A stretch of 64,000 nt of DNA from Spongilla lacustris (Eukaryota; Porifera; Demospongiae; Spongillida; Spongillidae), in the NCBI GenBank assembly GCA_949361645.1, contig OX442425.1, forward strand, positions 3,907,442-3,971,441. The letters are read 5' to 3'. How positions within the stretch are numbered: position 1 is the first letter of the stretch; each line of letters begins with the position of its first letter. The notes beneath the pieces are model-generated. The model was not told the origin of the DNA. It ran no database searches and was given only the letters and a program-made list of their open reading frames with translations. Below are positions 1 through 12,329 of this stretch, piece after piece. A program made the translations under genes and the position numbers.

Positions 1-826
1 ACCATCAAAATTCTGCCAATCTTAAAAACACGCCATTTTCGAGTGAATCTCATTACGTTATTTTAACAATTTCACAATATTAATTAAAGTTTCAACGGGA
101 ACGGTTTCAATTGCGAAAACGGTTCTTCTAAGAACCAAACATTTACATCAACCAGCGAAAAAAAGCGGCGAGCAAGTAATTATAAAGAGGCAAGTCATGT
201 GTGGGTACCTTTGAAGCGAAGAAGGGGTAATCCCGAAGCTGCCGCTAAGGCTTCGAAGCGATAGTCGCGATCAGCAAAGCAGGTTCCTCAAAAAGCAGAA
301 GGACGAATGCTACTATCGCAGAGAGTGCAGCCAAGGAATTGGTGTCCCTCGCTGTACACATGCCAAATGTGATGCAAGAGCGTTTGCATTACGAATGTAC
401 TACATAGAGGTGTCCAACGAAATGTCTCCCACTGATGCCCAAACCACTGTGAGTCACATGTTTGTGGTATGTTCCAGAACTATCGGACGCATTTGGCATG
501 TGTACAGCGAGGGACTCCAATTCTTTGGCTGCACTCTCTGCGATAGTAGCATACGTCCTTCTGGAACTTGCTTCGCTGACCGACCACCACTTCAAAGCGG
601 CAGCTTCGGGATTACCCCTCCGAGCCTTCCCTAGCTTCAACGATGCCCAAGCATGATTTGCCTCTTTACTAGTTCGCCACTTTTGTATGCTGGTTGATGC
701 TTGGTTCTCGTATTCGCCGTTCCCATTTTCAGCCATAACACAAAACGTTCCTTTAATTAATTGCCAATAACGTCATAATTGTAATGAGATTCACTCGAAA
801 ATGGCGTGTTTTCTAATTTTGACGGT
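1..826. mobile_element. Foldback element with long inverted arms
   Basis: The first and last bases are inverted copies: the left end reads accatcaaaatt and the right end aattttgacggt. A longer near-identical inverted match follows (about 25-56 against 783-813). The match continues inward as diverged arms up to about 370 and down to about 480, leaving a loop of about 110 bases. A 115-residue minus-strand reading frame (736 to 389) fills the right arm. The left arm carries a broken relative of the same reading, so the arms descend from one sequence. The target duplication cannot be checked because the left end coincides with the window edge. I do not recognise the encoded peptide. Confidence 0.75.
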
Positions 827-1439
827 AAAATTAACTGTTACGTTGTAAACATAGGTATCTATGGTGCAATAACCATCCCTCGGTATAAAAATCGATGTAC
901 TGTCGCATATAACGCCCACTGTGCAAAGCAGCATGCTAAACGCTTTTCGACCTAAACAAATGTGTCTCCCATGAATACACACAAAGTATTTCCCGGGTTT
1001 GAAATATGACTCGGCAGGTTTGTTTTCCTCTTATATTGTGATGATCTGCTGCCTCAGAGCTGAGAAATATGCTACAAATCCGTTTTTTGGACTTGGACAC
1101 TTAAAAACAAAAACAAACAGACGTGTTAGTCACGTGACACTTATTTCCGGTACTTGTTTACAAATGTTTGGTCAACAACACTAGATTTTCAATACTGCAT
1201 ACAGTTAATGTTAAATAATCAAGCTAACATTAAAACACACTCAAAAATTTTTAACGACAAGTATCACGATTTCCACTGTATATACGTCTCTTGTGTCACG
1301 CAAGAAAACAAGTCAACCCGTGTTCCACTGAGACTAATTATCTTCATCTAGCTTTATTACAAGAAGTCAGCTGGTTAGATAATGTTGTATTTTTCACAAA
1401 TTATTATTTGAATTTTCAGATCAGTTGATTTCATTGATC
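827..1439. other. No gene seen
   Basis: AT-rich sequence with no reading frame or repeat that I can support. Confidence 0.5.
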
Positions 1440-1761
1440 GTGATATGAGGCACGGGCCTGATTGTTGGATTGGTGAGTCTGAATTTGACGCAATCCTATC
1501 AGAGAAATTCTTTCCTAACAGAAAGACAGGAACTGCGGCGTGTACTATTCAGCCTTTGGTGAGAGCAGTGTAAAACAATCTCTTCAAAATCCTGTTTTGT
1601 GCAACACAAAGTGCGACAGCCGGTTCGTCAAGAGAAACAAAATCCAGCTAATGAATTTGACGTGCCTTGATGCAGAGGGCGTCCTTGTTGTTCCCACCAA
1701 GGAGCAGGTACTGTATACATTAGTATCTGACGCGCAGGGTGTTAGAATTTATGTGAATTGA
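1440..1761 (+). other. Possible exon remnants, unrecognised
   Basis: A pyrimidine-poor AG precedes about 1420, and two plus-strand frames in series look mildly protein-like (DFIDRDMRHGPDCWIGE, then LTCLDAEGVLVVPTKE). They are in different frames with no clear splice site joining them. They may belong to the dead transposon that starts at 2050. I recognise no family. Confidence 0.2.
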
Positions 1762-2049
1762 TACAAATATATGTTCATAATTCGGTCGTCTGGCCATGGT
1801 AAGAATGCATACTACAACAACTAATTCCAGTCCAGTCGAAATAAGCAATACGAATAGTGTGAACCATGGTTCTGCTATCATCTGTGTTTGTTTTTTGCAC
1901 TGCATGAATTGTGGCTCTAGCAATGCATAGATCGTATCCGCATACAAGTCCTCACCATGCAGCACTGATGATATCTATCCTTTGTCACATACTAGTGTCA
2001 GCTGTTGTTATGCTTAGACCACTAAAGGTGACCTCTTGCAGCTTTTTTC

Positions 2050-2480
2050 CTACTGCATGTGTGGTGCCTCCCAGGCAAATATAATCAAACAGCATAGTAA
2101 TAAAGAGCTTATACAGGCAATTTTTGGAAGCCATTCACACCATGGTGGTGTCTTCAGCTTGCTCTTCATTATCTCTCCTCCTATAATTTCTTTTTGAAGT
2201 GTTTGGTGAGCACATTCCACTAACCTCTGGTTCTGTGAATGATGAGGTCGACACACACTAGTTGTATTTCTGTGTGCCACATTGCCTCAATCACATGATT
2301 TACAAATTCTCGGCCATTGTCCAAGTGAAGTATGTGAGGTATACCAAATTAGGGAAAAAGCTGCATGTTTAATACATTTGCAATATTTATAGCTGTTTTG
2401 CTTTCAATGGCATAGGCAAAATTGAATTTGGACCAATCATCTATACATTATGAACATGTCTATGAGATCAATCTGGGAAA
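2050..2480 (-). pseudogene. Retroviral-type integrase core, broken
   Basis: Read on the minus strand, the segment gives SKFNFAYAIESKTA, then IPHILHLDNGREFVNHVIEA, then VCRPHHSQNQRLVECAHQ, in that order. These match the rve integrase core: the second catalytic Asp lies in the LDNGREF motif and the catalytic Glu in RLVEC. The reading needs at least one frameshift and passes an in-frame stop before the FGIP motif, so it is dead. Such integrases occur in LTR elements and in Ginger-type DNA transposons. The Ulp1-like reading starting about 100 bases away on the other strand makes a Ginger-like origin attractive, but that is inference. Confidence 0.75.
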
Positions 2481-2553
2481 TAAATGTACACAAGCGACAC
2501 AATTGGCAATGCAACACAGTGTTTATTGAAGCTACGGTACGGCACACCAGGCT

Positions 2554-3030
2554 AGGCTTGCAAAATTCTTCACCCCAAGTTACTAGGATCAACTGGTCCC
2601 TTTGAAGTGATTGGAGGCAGGAAAGAATTTATCCAAGTGCTTCACTCCAATAACGACCATTGGCTGACAATATCAACCATGTATGACAGCATGATTCCTC
2701 TCAGTACAATGCAGCAGATCTGTTCGATTCTTATGTCAACCGAATGTCTTATATCAGCGTAGAATTTGTTGCTGTTGATAGGCAAAATAATTCAACTATA
2801 TATTGTGGTATTTTCGCGTTGGCTTTTGCCACTGCTCTCCCCCAGTACTTGCACTTCCGAACTGAAGATACATCCATACGGGACCATTTGCAATAGTGTT
2901 TAGAGAATGATGTGACACAACCCTGTCCTTGTGAAATGCTGAAAGAAGGAGAGCGCGTAGGGACATGAAACATGACAAGATTGAGATGTTTTGCACGTGC
3001 CGGAGTACCGAAGACAAAGTATGTTGGAGA
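2554..3030 (+). pseudogene. Ulp1-like (C48) cysteine protease, broken
   Basis: The plus strand reads FIQVLHSNNDHWLTISTMYD, then after a frame change EFVAVDRQNNSTIYCGIFAL followed by AFATALPQYL. This follows the Ulp1-like order of a His-Trp block (HWLT), a Gln (RQ) and the CG block (here YCGIFALAFATAL, normally DCGLFALAFA). A stop follows RDHLQ and further stops come soon after, so no intact product exists. Proteases of this type are carried by several animal DNA transposons. The reading diverges from the minus-strand integrase at 2050-2480, suggesting two genes of one dead element. Confidence 0.65.
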
Positions 3031-3294
3031 GTGTTAAATGTCGTATTGGCATCAAGGAGTCCAATAGAATTGGAATGGAAGACTGTAGCATAACGTGGCT
3101 ATGCGGGACGTACAGCTATTAGCCTGTACGCATTTGACTGTAAATGCTGTAAGCAGTGTTGTCGCGATTAGATATGATGAATTTTCACTTTCACTACAAA
3201 ACACCAAGTGTGTACTAACTCAATGATGTTGATTTTTACTGTCAAAACGGTCAGACTGTGCACTATCATCGAAAACTACATAGCGGGTCAAAAA

Positions 3295-3470
3295 AACACC
3301 GACTAATTAAAATTCAAATCGGGTCAAGATAAGTGTAATGGCAAAAACCGGGTCACCGGCTTTAAATCCGGTCAACCGGTTTTGAATCGGGTCAACCCGC
3401 TTTAAACCGGGTCAACCCGCTTTAAACCGGGTCAACCCGATTTAAATCGGGTCACGGATTCAAATCGGGC
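3295..3470. repeat. Palindromic array of CGGGTCAACCCG units
   Basis: A short array with a 20-base period in its best part (3385-3450) alternates the self-complementary words cgggtcaacccg and tttaaa. The outer units are more diverged. The layout of two alternating palindromic words resembles the arrays at 3895-4045, 10900-11105, 15178-15350 and 60250-60400, which use different words. Confidence 0.8.
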
Positions 3471-3894
3471 CGTAACATATATATTGTGACAAATTCGATG
3501 ACCATAAAACCTTCGTTACGCTCAATGTTCTAAAGCTTCCAAGTGCAGTATCGGACGGAGAGATACCATGCATTTGCAACGAAATGCATCAAGCTTAACC
3601 GATTTACAGCTATAGTCATTTTGAGACATGCAGTTACATGTATGTAACGTGTAGTATTGGTATGTGTACTGCGTCAATCTGCTGACAGTATTGTGCAGTA
3701 TTCGTATATGTACATGTATAGTGGCGGATCCGGGGGGGCGGCTCCACCCTATACTAGTTCACTAATTATGCAATTAGTATACGGTAGCTAGCTACATTGC
3801 AGCTTCGCGCATCATTTATGCGCTGCGCATGCAAGATAAGTGGATGCTTGTTTTAGATCGCTAAAAATGCCCCCTCTCCCTCCATCACCGATCT

Positions 3895-4045
3895 AATCGG
3901 GGGGCGGACCATCTGTGGCAGAGGGAGACCATCTATGGCACCATGGATGGTCCTAGGGGGACCGTTCACAGCGCCACGGAAGGTCCGGGGGGACCATCTG
4001 CAGTTGCCATGGATGGTCCGGGGGGACCAATTATTGGGGGGACCA
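3895..4045. repeat. Palindromic array of GGTCC(G)nGGACC units
   Basis: Repeated blocks read ggaccatct, atggatggtcc and ggtccggggggacc, so each half-unit is followed by its reverse complement. A minus-strand frame across it (3853-4224) is only a translation of the array and is not a gene. Confidence 0.8.
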
Positions 4046-4229
4046 TACGTTGTGTGACAGAACATCATCCAATCTTTATGATAGCATGAATCACCGATGA
4101 ACCAGTCACTAATCTGCATGTTACAAAATTCAGTAATTAACACCAAAGGCATTGCGAGAAATTTCGGACGCTCATTAGCAATTCCTGGCCAATTTTGCAA
4201 ACGTCCGTCACATTTTCCGCGCACGCGTC

Positions 4230-5400
4230 CATAGGAATGTATGGGATAAAGTTAATTTTTGAATGCCATATATCAGAGAAAGCCGGTAGTAAAGGTTTAC
4301 AGGACTCAAATGATGGATAGCATAAAAACCTTTCACTCTTCTGGGTTGGTGTAATTTTTGGCCCCTTCTGCTGGGTTCCTCAGAAGAATTAGTACATTCC
4401 CATAGAGATGTATGGAAAATGGCTATTTTAACAATGATTTTTCATCACTATTCTTCATTTTGCTCTGAACTGAAGATAGGAAAGTTAGTTATACAGATTT
4501 CAAAAGATACTAAAATGATCCAGGCAACTTTCTAGCAGGTTTATATGCCCATAGGCTTGGTTCCCTGGGTTCCTGGGGCACTTTTGGTTATCAGGGTACA
4601 TGTTTGGTTGTTAAATAATTAAAAACCGCCCGCGGATGACAATTAAACTATGGCGTTCAGTTCTGGCCCAGTTGGAAGTAACAAACTCCACTGCGCGCAA
4701 ATTTGGTATGTTCTTTGTTTGGGTTTTCGTTGACTTGGGATAGGCCTACTAATATAGAGCTTCTAAGTCCTAGCTAAGCCGTTTCAAGCCTGGTTTCAAG
4801 ATTATGGTCTGTCAAACGCGGAGTGGTCTATGTCTATCCGATGGACATTAAACGTTACTACCGTACGTGTCTATTTCAGGTAAACCAAGGCATCACAGAC
4901 ACTTATGGTGAAGTAAGGCCCTATAACTTTCTATATTCGACCACGTGATATGGCTCTATGAGTATGACAGCTGGGAAACGTGCGTTTTCTGTTGCTACTT
5001 TTTCAAAAGGGTGCGTGCATATCCACATTTGTAAAAACTATCGTTCTATATAGAATTTGAAGCGGACAAGCGAAACACTGATACGGGACAAAGACGAGCC
5101 ATATAAGGTTATGTGCCCAATAATATTATCATGTGCAAGGCAATGATTTTACTACGTAACTTTTCTTTTTAGGCCAGTGGCGGATGTAGTCAGCGCGCGA
5201 TCTTCTCGTACTGAGTGGTTTCCTGTATGAGCTGACAACGACCCTCCAGATGGAACCTCTCTATGGCAACACCTTCTCATTAAAAGGTCTTCCGTGATCC
5301 ACCACTAACTGGCTGTAACTGCCCTCATATCCCAGGTGTGTGGATTTCCCTATACTACCTCATAAAGCACATGAACATGTGATTCCATATAGGTGTCATG
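4230..5400. other. No gene seen
   Basis: Mixed-composition sequence without a supportable reading frame. A short motif, gtggcggat, occurs at about 3721 and 5175 and may be the end of small dispersed elements. Confidence 0.5.
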
Positions 5401-5412
5401 TGATACATATAT

Positions 5413-5595
<183 letters not shown>

Positions 5596-5904
5596 TCTGG
5601 GTGGAGGGAGGTAGTCTTGTGAGATAGCCTTGTGGAGGTAGAGGAGAGAGCCTTGTGAAGGTGCATGGATGGGAGATATCCTTGTGGAACAAGAGTAAGC
5701 TTTGGTTGGGACAGTTTTAAGGAAAGATAATACAGGCCCTTCTCCCTAGAGATAAGGAATTTGTGCATCCCAGATGCAGCCACTGGGATATGAATCAAAT
5801 TAAGTTAAGATGTAAAGGTCTATAAAACTGAGAAGGAAATAGTGTTACATGCATGTAGATGTAGGACCAATTTAAAGTGGCTACAATTGTCCACCTTTAT
5901 CTTT

Positions 5905-6120
5905 TGAGGCTGAGGGTTTGGTTGTACACACAGGACAGTCACCAGTTGTCTGCCAGGAGAGGAGGCTTACCTACATGACCACCTGGTATGGACCTGGGAG
6001 GACTGGACTCAAAGTTTTGCATCTCATGGACTGTGCCAGTCACCCTTCCAACATGCACCTGGTGAAAGCACTTCAGCACCCAACTCAAATGGAAGGCTTT
6101 GTGTGGTCTAGCTATATGTA
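5905..6120 (+). other. Candidate exon, unrecognised
   Basis: After CAG at about 5934 or 5961, the plus strand stays open and reads protein-like (RRLTYMTTWYGPGRTG, then VLHLMDCASHPSN). A GT follows about 6108. I recognise no family and found no partner exons, so this could be chance. Confidence 0.22.
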
Positions 6121-7200
6121 CATGGCTCTGCAGATGTATGTAATACATGTAGGTGATCGATGTAACAGTTATGGTGTATTTATTTGGTTATCTATATTGG
6201 TTGTGTGTGTGTGTGTGTGGAAGGTTCAAGAAGGGCTGGTATTAACAGAGTACATTGTAGCTGTCAACATCTTTGTGGTCACCTATTTAATTAGGGTGGT
6301 GGCATGTGGTGATTTGTGTAAACGTTTCACATGCATGGTAGTATTACATACATAGATGTAGTTCTACCTAGCTGTGCTTTCATGCCATCGATCTGTTCAT
6401 TGATGACATATCAGAGCATTGCTTAGTATTTGTAGGGGCAAATTACACAGACAGGTGCATGTATGTGATCTACTTATAAGTTATAACCACTCTCCGAGTA
6501 CGTTTACGGCTGTTCATCCTTGTTTACCTTGGCCGACATTCGGGCGTAGTTGGAAAGAAATACTACAGGACAGACTTCACCTCGTATACGTAGCAGAGCA
6601 GCTGCGTATATTGGGTCTGGAAACGAGACTGCTATGGAAGTAAGCGCGAGCGACCTTGGTTAGCCATTAATCAACGATATACATATACATAACAGGACAG
6701 AGTGGAAAGTCCAGCTGGGAATATCCGCCGCCCATGCATATGTGAATTCTAGTGGAAGGCAATGTTCTAAATTAACACACCTCCACGAGAACTTCTAGTA
6801 TGTTATCAAAAACAAGCCAGTCGTGATGGTAAACGTCAGAGCGATGCAAATGCAGATATATATGTATAGGGACGGAATCGCCCGTGCATCTTAACCGCTA
6901 AACGAGCGGGGTACTCTCGACTCTCGTATAGTGACACCGTGGTAGCTACTCCACAGCAGCCGTTCTATCAGCTCGACCTTCGCGTTTTGGGGGTTTCAAG
7001 TAAGTCTTACTTCCAACATGCGTCCCTCGTTCACAGTCCAATTGAGGTTCAATGTTGTACATGTACGTCTGGCTAGCAAGACTAGCGTATATATACCAAG
7101 AATTATTGATAGCAATCGAGTGTAGTGCTATTATATCCACAATACTAATCAGACGGGTACAAATATAGGCTTGATACCCAACCCTCCGCCAAAAGGCTAG
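6121..7200. other. No supportable gene
   Basis: Contains a short GT run near 6201-6220. The open plus-strand frame of 74 codons at 6419-6643 has no recognisable motif. Confidence 0.45.
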
Positions 7201-7211
7201 CCATGCCTAGT

Positions 7212-7275
7212 CTCGTTCCCAGACCCTATTTATTGACAAACAAGGTGTTCTCAATAAATAGGGTCTGGGAACGAG
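7212..7275. repeat. Perfect 25-base hairpin, 14-base loop
   Basis: Positions 7212-7236 are the exact reverse complement of 7251-7275. The ctcgttcccag motif at the outer end also occurs at about 52029, so this may be a very short inverted-repeat element. A hairpin RNA is possible but unsupported. Confidence 0.85.
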
Positions 7276-7284
7276 TAAATAACA

Positions 7285-8485
7285 TATCACGTGACCTCCA
7301 GAATGTATCCAGTGGCAGGGGCAAAATCGACGATAGCTTTAGTTCGGAAGGATTTTATGTAACAGCGATTGCTATTCCTAACTTTCCTGCCATGCAGACA
7401 TACAATTAACGTATTACAAGACAATAACAATAATATATTTTAATAAATTAATTAGCTGTTTTAATAACTTGATAAATCTCTAAAGTACCTAGTGAGTTTA
7501 ATGGTGCAATCAGATTTTTAAAATCTCAATTGTAAGCCGAGTTATGCATTGACATGGCACGCACATGTGCATATATACAGCATTGTATCTATAATTATAC
7601 GGCATATCATTGCCACAGTGATGCCCTCACTCTAGCACTGAAAGTCCCATCCAAATGGCCCATTCTGAAATGTGGATTCCATCCATACACAAAGGGTGTG
7701 TTGTTCTGGAGCATTGACCCAGTCCTCAGGTGCACTAGCGTCAATAGATGCAACGTTCCATATACGGGCCATCGCGTCAATGATTTGAAGTAGTCGAATC
7801 TCTTCGACTACGCATAACACATCGATGACTTCGGTACAGTTGTAATTGGAGTATATATTCTGCGACAAGAACGTGGATTTTAAAAGACATATAGTATACT
7901 TGTACATGTTGCTTCGATTGTAAAATATATTATAATAGCGTGAATTTATTTTTAGCATGTACTGCATGCGCGGGTGCAAATTCATTAACATATAAATTGT
8001 ATATTCGTACATTTACGTATTTGCAGGCGAGTGCTCTCATTTGGTTCTTATTGGTAGTAGCATTACATTGTGCTTTGAAGCTCTGGCGAAGTACGAAACA
8101 AGCAGTGTGAAACTGCGCCAAGCTAGAATCGTTGACAGAAAACTAACGCAGAAATTTTACGTCAATACAACTTAAAATGCAAAAAATCACTAACCTTTTC
8201 CTCTAGAGTGCTGATAGCCCAATACTTCGCCACAAGATCGCCAATTATTGCGGAGAGGTTTGGCCGAGATTTGCTTTGTCCTCTCATGAATAAAAAGCAT
8301 AGCATAACAGTGTGCATGTATGCGGTGACCGTTCTGGTAAACATTTTTTTTCACTGCTCTTTAATGGACAAACGCTTATATACTTGTACCGTGCAGTAAA
8401 ATTTGTACGGTTTCAAACTTTATTAGTTTGAATTCCAAGGTTGCTTTGTATAATTGCCTGTATGTTTGCTTAACCAATTCAAGGC
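7285..8485. other. No supportable gene
   Basis: AT-rich. A minus-strand frame at 7632-8012 ends in a protein-like stretch but matches nothing I know. A small hairpin lies at about 7791-7812. Confidence 0.4.
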
Positions 8486-8490
8486 ATGAA

Positions 8491-8534
8491 CAGTTTATTT
8501 ATTTATTTATAACAGTATATTTATTTATTTATTT
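8491..8534. repeat. (ATTT)n short tandem repeat
   Basis: Two runs of the tetranucleotide ttta are separated by about ten bases. Confidence 0.9.
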
Positions 8535-8789
8535 TCAGGACATGCCATAAACTACTTTTTAATGTGCATGCATGTGCATGTGATATGCGTGCGTGCATGT
8601 CATGTGTGCAGGTTTACCTGTTTGTTGAGGATGGGACAACGCGGATATCAGCCGGATTGCATCGTATGCGTGCATGTAATTGTGCATGCTGTCTAAGCCG
8701 ATGTCTACTGTCTCTTGTGCCGCATGCTCATAAGGAGGCCCATTGTCTCAATGGGAATCCTTGTATCAGCCAACATGTAGTCCTTTGAT

Positions 8790-10270
8790 TTGCGGCATAT
8801 TTGTTTCTTACATGCAGGGACGTAAGTTATGGCTCACTGCAAGTATGTATTAAAATTGGCTGTATAGTAGTATATAAGACCATAAGTTTTATAAGCCATA
8901 CGTTTTACTGATGCCGGCATTAATATATTGCTTCCATATCTGACAGTGCCAATATACCATACAAGTGCCATATACATGGCAACGAACTAATCAGTGCCTG
9001 TGAAAGAATGAAATCACACACCAAAAATGGTTTGTTTTGACTACATTTTTACATGCGCAGCAGCTACCATGACAATAGAAGAATGTATTGAAATCTAAGA
9101 CTATACCCGTATATACATGCATGTATAGTGTTTACTCCTCGCCACGTAAAATCATCCATGGAGTTCAAGTTAGACTGCTTATAGCTTCCTAAGCGGTAAT
9201 TGAAAGCTTTTCCACTAATCGGGCTAACTGACCTACTCTAATTGCTTGAAATCGGGTCGTAAAGCATACACATGTACACGCACTGATACGTGCGGGCATG
9301 CATGCAGGCTTGCATTCAAACGTTCACGAAAGTGCACGTGGTTATCTGCATGCATGACGCTATTAATTCAGTAGTTTCTTTTATTGAAGACGGCGAAGAA
9401 TTAATATACATGGAAAAATAGCTTCTTATATACTTAGATTCCACGAGCGTGATATGACTCGAGAAATGAAATTACGTTTAAGAGTACACCTCCCTATGCG
9501 GTTACTCTTATAAGTCAACGACGTTGCATGTCATATTTTATCCCTAAACCAAGTTGAACACTGATGATGAGTATAGTACACCAACAATACAGCTTCCTAC
9601 TGATATATATATATATATAGCAAGGCTAGCTAGTGCTCCGGCTCAAATCTCGCTCTTCCACTTTCAAATTAAATGGATGAGATGGAATGAGCCTCATATA
9701 AAGAAGCTCGAGTGGACATCAGCCAAGCACGCAATAGATGAAAAGCACTGATTCTATCATGGACGTCTTCTAATCAGTCCCGCGCGGATTGTTATACGCA
9801 AAGCTTATACTTGCAACACACAAACCTTACAAAATGGACTTGTTTCGTGGCTACTGAATTGATACACGTACGTACATGTAAATGTATATAAGGCTTCTGA
9901 GGCATTGATTACAACATACCATTCTGTGGCATGCACAAATAACGAATTTTTATATAGCAGGGTGTAGACTGCATACTCCAGCTTGTCTCAGTGATGGAGG
10001 AGAGTTCACTCTAAGATGGAGCTCCTAAAATAGCAATTAAAAATGAAATGGTCTATCACAGCAAATATAAAAGTGTGAAGGCCCCCTATTCTTTGGTGTG
10101 AACGCAGTACGCCAATAGACACACCAAATCAAGTGTGACCGTCACCCAAAAATCAGAAGGGGAAAGAGGGGTATGTATGTGGGAGGGTGTGTACATTGTA
10201 TGTGGGAGGGTGTATGAATATGGAGTGGTGTGATCTGTGTGTAGTCATGGTGGTTCTTAGATACTTGGTA
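8790..10270. other. No gene seen
   Basis: AT-rich sequence with many acatgcatg-like words and a short (AT)n run at about 9602-9619. No reading frame is supportable. Confidence 0.5.
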
Positions 10271-10272
10271 AG

Positions 10273-10280
10273 GATGTGTT
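10273..10280. repeat. Left target-site duplication, gatgtgtt
   Basis: This 8-base word is repeated exactly at 15414-15421, directly outside the other end of the element. Eight bases is the hAT superfamily signature. Confidence 0.9.
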
Positions 10281-10468
10281 CAGGGTTGCCGAAGGCCAGT
10301 CCGGCCTGCCAGGTCGGCCTGCCAGGCCGGCCTTCCAGGCCGGACATACCGTGACCTGACAGGCCGGCAGGCCGGTTATGATTGTAAATTATTAATTCAT
10401 TTTGCGATGTCTATAGCTATATATAGCAATTATTATAGTTATTACAATCAGCTGGTAATGGTTACAAT

Positions 10469-10840
10469 TTACAAATCACAGATACAGAAACTGAGTCTGA
10501 GATACATACATGTAACATGCAGTGATGCAAACAGCATGCACGCTTGCTTCAGCATGACACACGCCTCCAAACGTTGAGGGAGGAGGTTCCATCTCTGGCG
10601 CTGTTGAATCAGCTTAGCTCGAGAAAACACCCGCTCAGATGGAGCTGAAGAAGCAGGAATAGCTAAATACTTCCTGGCAAGCTTTACAATTGTGGGGAAT
10701 TGCCCATCGTGCATTTTCCACCACGCTAGAGGGTCAATAGGGGAATTTGCATCTATGATTCGGGCCTCAGGAACAAGCAGCCATTCATCATACTCCCCCT
10801 GAACTGCGGCTCTCTTTAATAAATTGTTTAATAATATCAT
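10469..10840 (-). pseudogene. hAT transposase C-terminal fragment
   Basis: The minus-strand reading contains DPLAWWKMHDGQFPTIVKLA, then KYLAIPASSAPSERVFSRA, then RWNLLPQRLEACVMLKQ. This is the classic hAT C-terminal dimerisation block with its WW..., IPASSAPSERVFS and LxP..E signatures. Only about 120 codons remain. The catalytic RNase-H-like core and the zinc finger are absent within the element. The fragment ends about 190 bases from the left terminal repeat, where a hAT transposase 3' end normally lies. It also interrupts the left subterminal array, which is continuous at the right end, so the left end may be chimeric. Confidence 0.9.
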
Positions 10841-10897
10841 AATGTTTTGTGGTTAGCCATGAATTTTTTATAAATTGTTTAATAACATCAATTTATC

Positions 10898-11105
10898 CGA
10901 CCTGGCAGGCCGGTGTCATAGGGTATACGGTCCGGCCCAATTTTCGGTCCGGCGGACCGTATTCCCTAAGGGAATACGGTCCCCCCCGGACCCAACTCCC
11001 TAGGGAATACGGTCCCCCGGACCGAGTTCCCTGGTTGTACAAAACCAATTAACCGGACTCAATTCCCTAGGGAATTGAGTCCCCCCCCCGGACCGTATTC
11101 CCTGG
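10898..11105. repeat. Left subterminal palindromic array of the hAT element
   Basis: Alternating self-complementary words: aggccgg-type blocks, then accgtattcccta/tagggaatacggt pairs joined by gtccccccggac. The order and words match, inverted, those at 15178-15350. In hAT elements, subterminal repeats commonly bind transposase, so the role is inferred from the family. Confidence 0.85.
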
Positions 11106-11167
11106 TTTTAAATACATGCATGTATATGTATATTCCACCCCTTGCATTCACGTATAAGGGCTGGCAC

Positions 11168-11430
11168 ATATGGTTCGAAAAGCAAAAGCCAATGATCGCA
11201 GGTCGTCAACTATATAAGCAGCTTCTGTAACAATTTCTTCAGTCTGTAACAATGAACTGTTTTCTTCGATCGGTCTGGGATGCTTATTCTATGACTAATT
11301 TGCTATACAAATGTATATTTACATGTATATTTATATAAAGTTGTTACTATTTTTATATGTTCCCATTATGATTTGGTTCGAAAATGATCGCATACAGGTC
11401 GTCAACTATGCATGCAGCTTCTGTAGCAAT
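11168..11430. repeat. Internal direct repeat pair in the hAT element
   Basis: About 65 bases containing atggttcgaaaa and caggtcgtcaacta occur at 11168-11240 and again, diverged, at 11371-11430. A similar internal pair around tgaatttcacaga lies at about 11681 and 11988. Confidence 0.7.
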
Positions 11431-12329
11431 TAACACTGTTTAATATTATCAAATTGTGTGAACACCAAGTGCAGAAAAAGTAGAATAAATTTAATAAAAG
11501 ATGAAAAGAAATAAATACATATAAAATATCATAATAGTCAAGTGAACATAAGAGAGATGAGGGTACTGGATAAATCTCAATTTCGTACCTGGAAAAAAGA
11601 AAACAAAACTAGTACACTTCAGCCATTATTGTTTAGAGAATGATGCATAAGTGTTTTTCAATCATGTGCATAATAAAAAGTGAATTTCACAGACAAATAA
11701 CGCTGCTCGTGTGCCCAGATATTTTCTGCAGAGGGGGAGGTAGGAAAAAGAAGTTGGATGAGAAGAGAAGTGAGAAGAGGTAAAGGGACACATATAGCTT
11801 TAAGCCGCATGCGGGCCCTCAACATTGGTCCTTAATTAGTAGTTAACTCGACCTGGCACACTCTTTAAGTGTGAGTGAATGCTTCCTCTATACACCTGTG
11901 TCTGGAGAAAAAGAAATGGGATGAGAGTCAAGAGACATGTTGATATTGAGTGTAATCAATTTCGTACCTAATTAAATCAGCCAAAATGTGAATTTCACAG
12001 ATAAATAAACTTGGCGGCATCAATTAATATTGCTTGTGTCTCAGGTGTCTTTTTAGTCTTGAGTGTCACTGTGTATTAGACACATGGCATTAGCAAGATA
12101 GCTACTTTTTGCTGTATATGCATGATTAAAGCCATGCTTAAGGATTACAATAAAACTGAATAACTAACTGTTTTAGTGGTGTTGTATGGGCTGGATGTCT
12201 TTCTATAGGTTTGATCGAAAATTTACATAATTATCTTGTAGGTACAGCATCTCTTTGTAATATCCTCACATGTCTTTAAGCCGTCTGGCTTATGTTTGTG
12301 TGCATGTAAAAAGACGTGCCTAGCTATAG

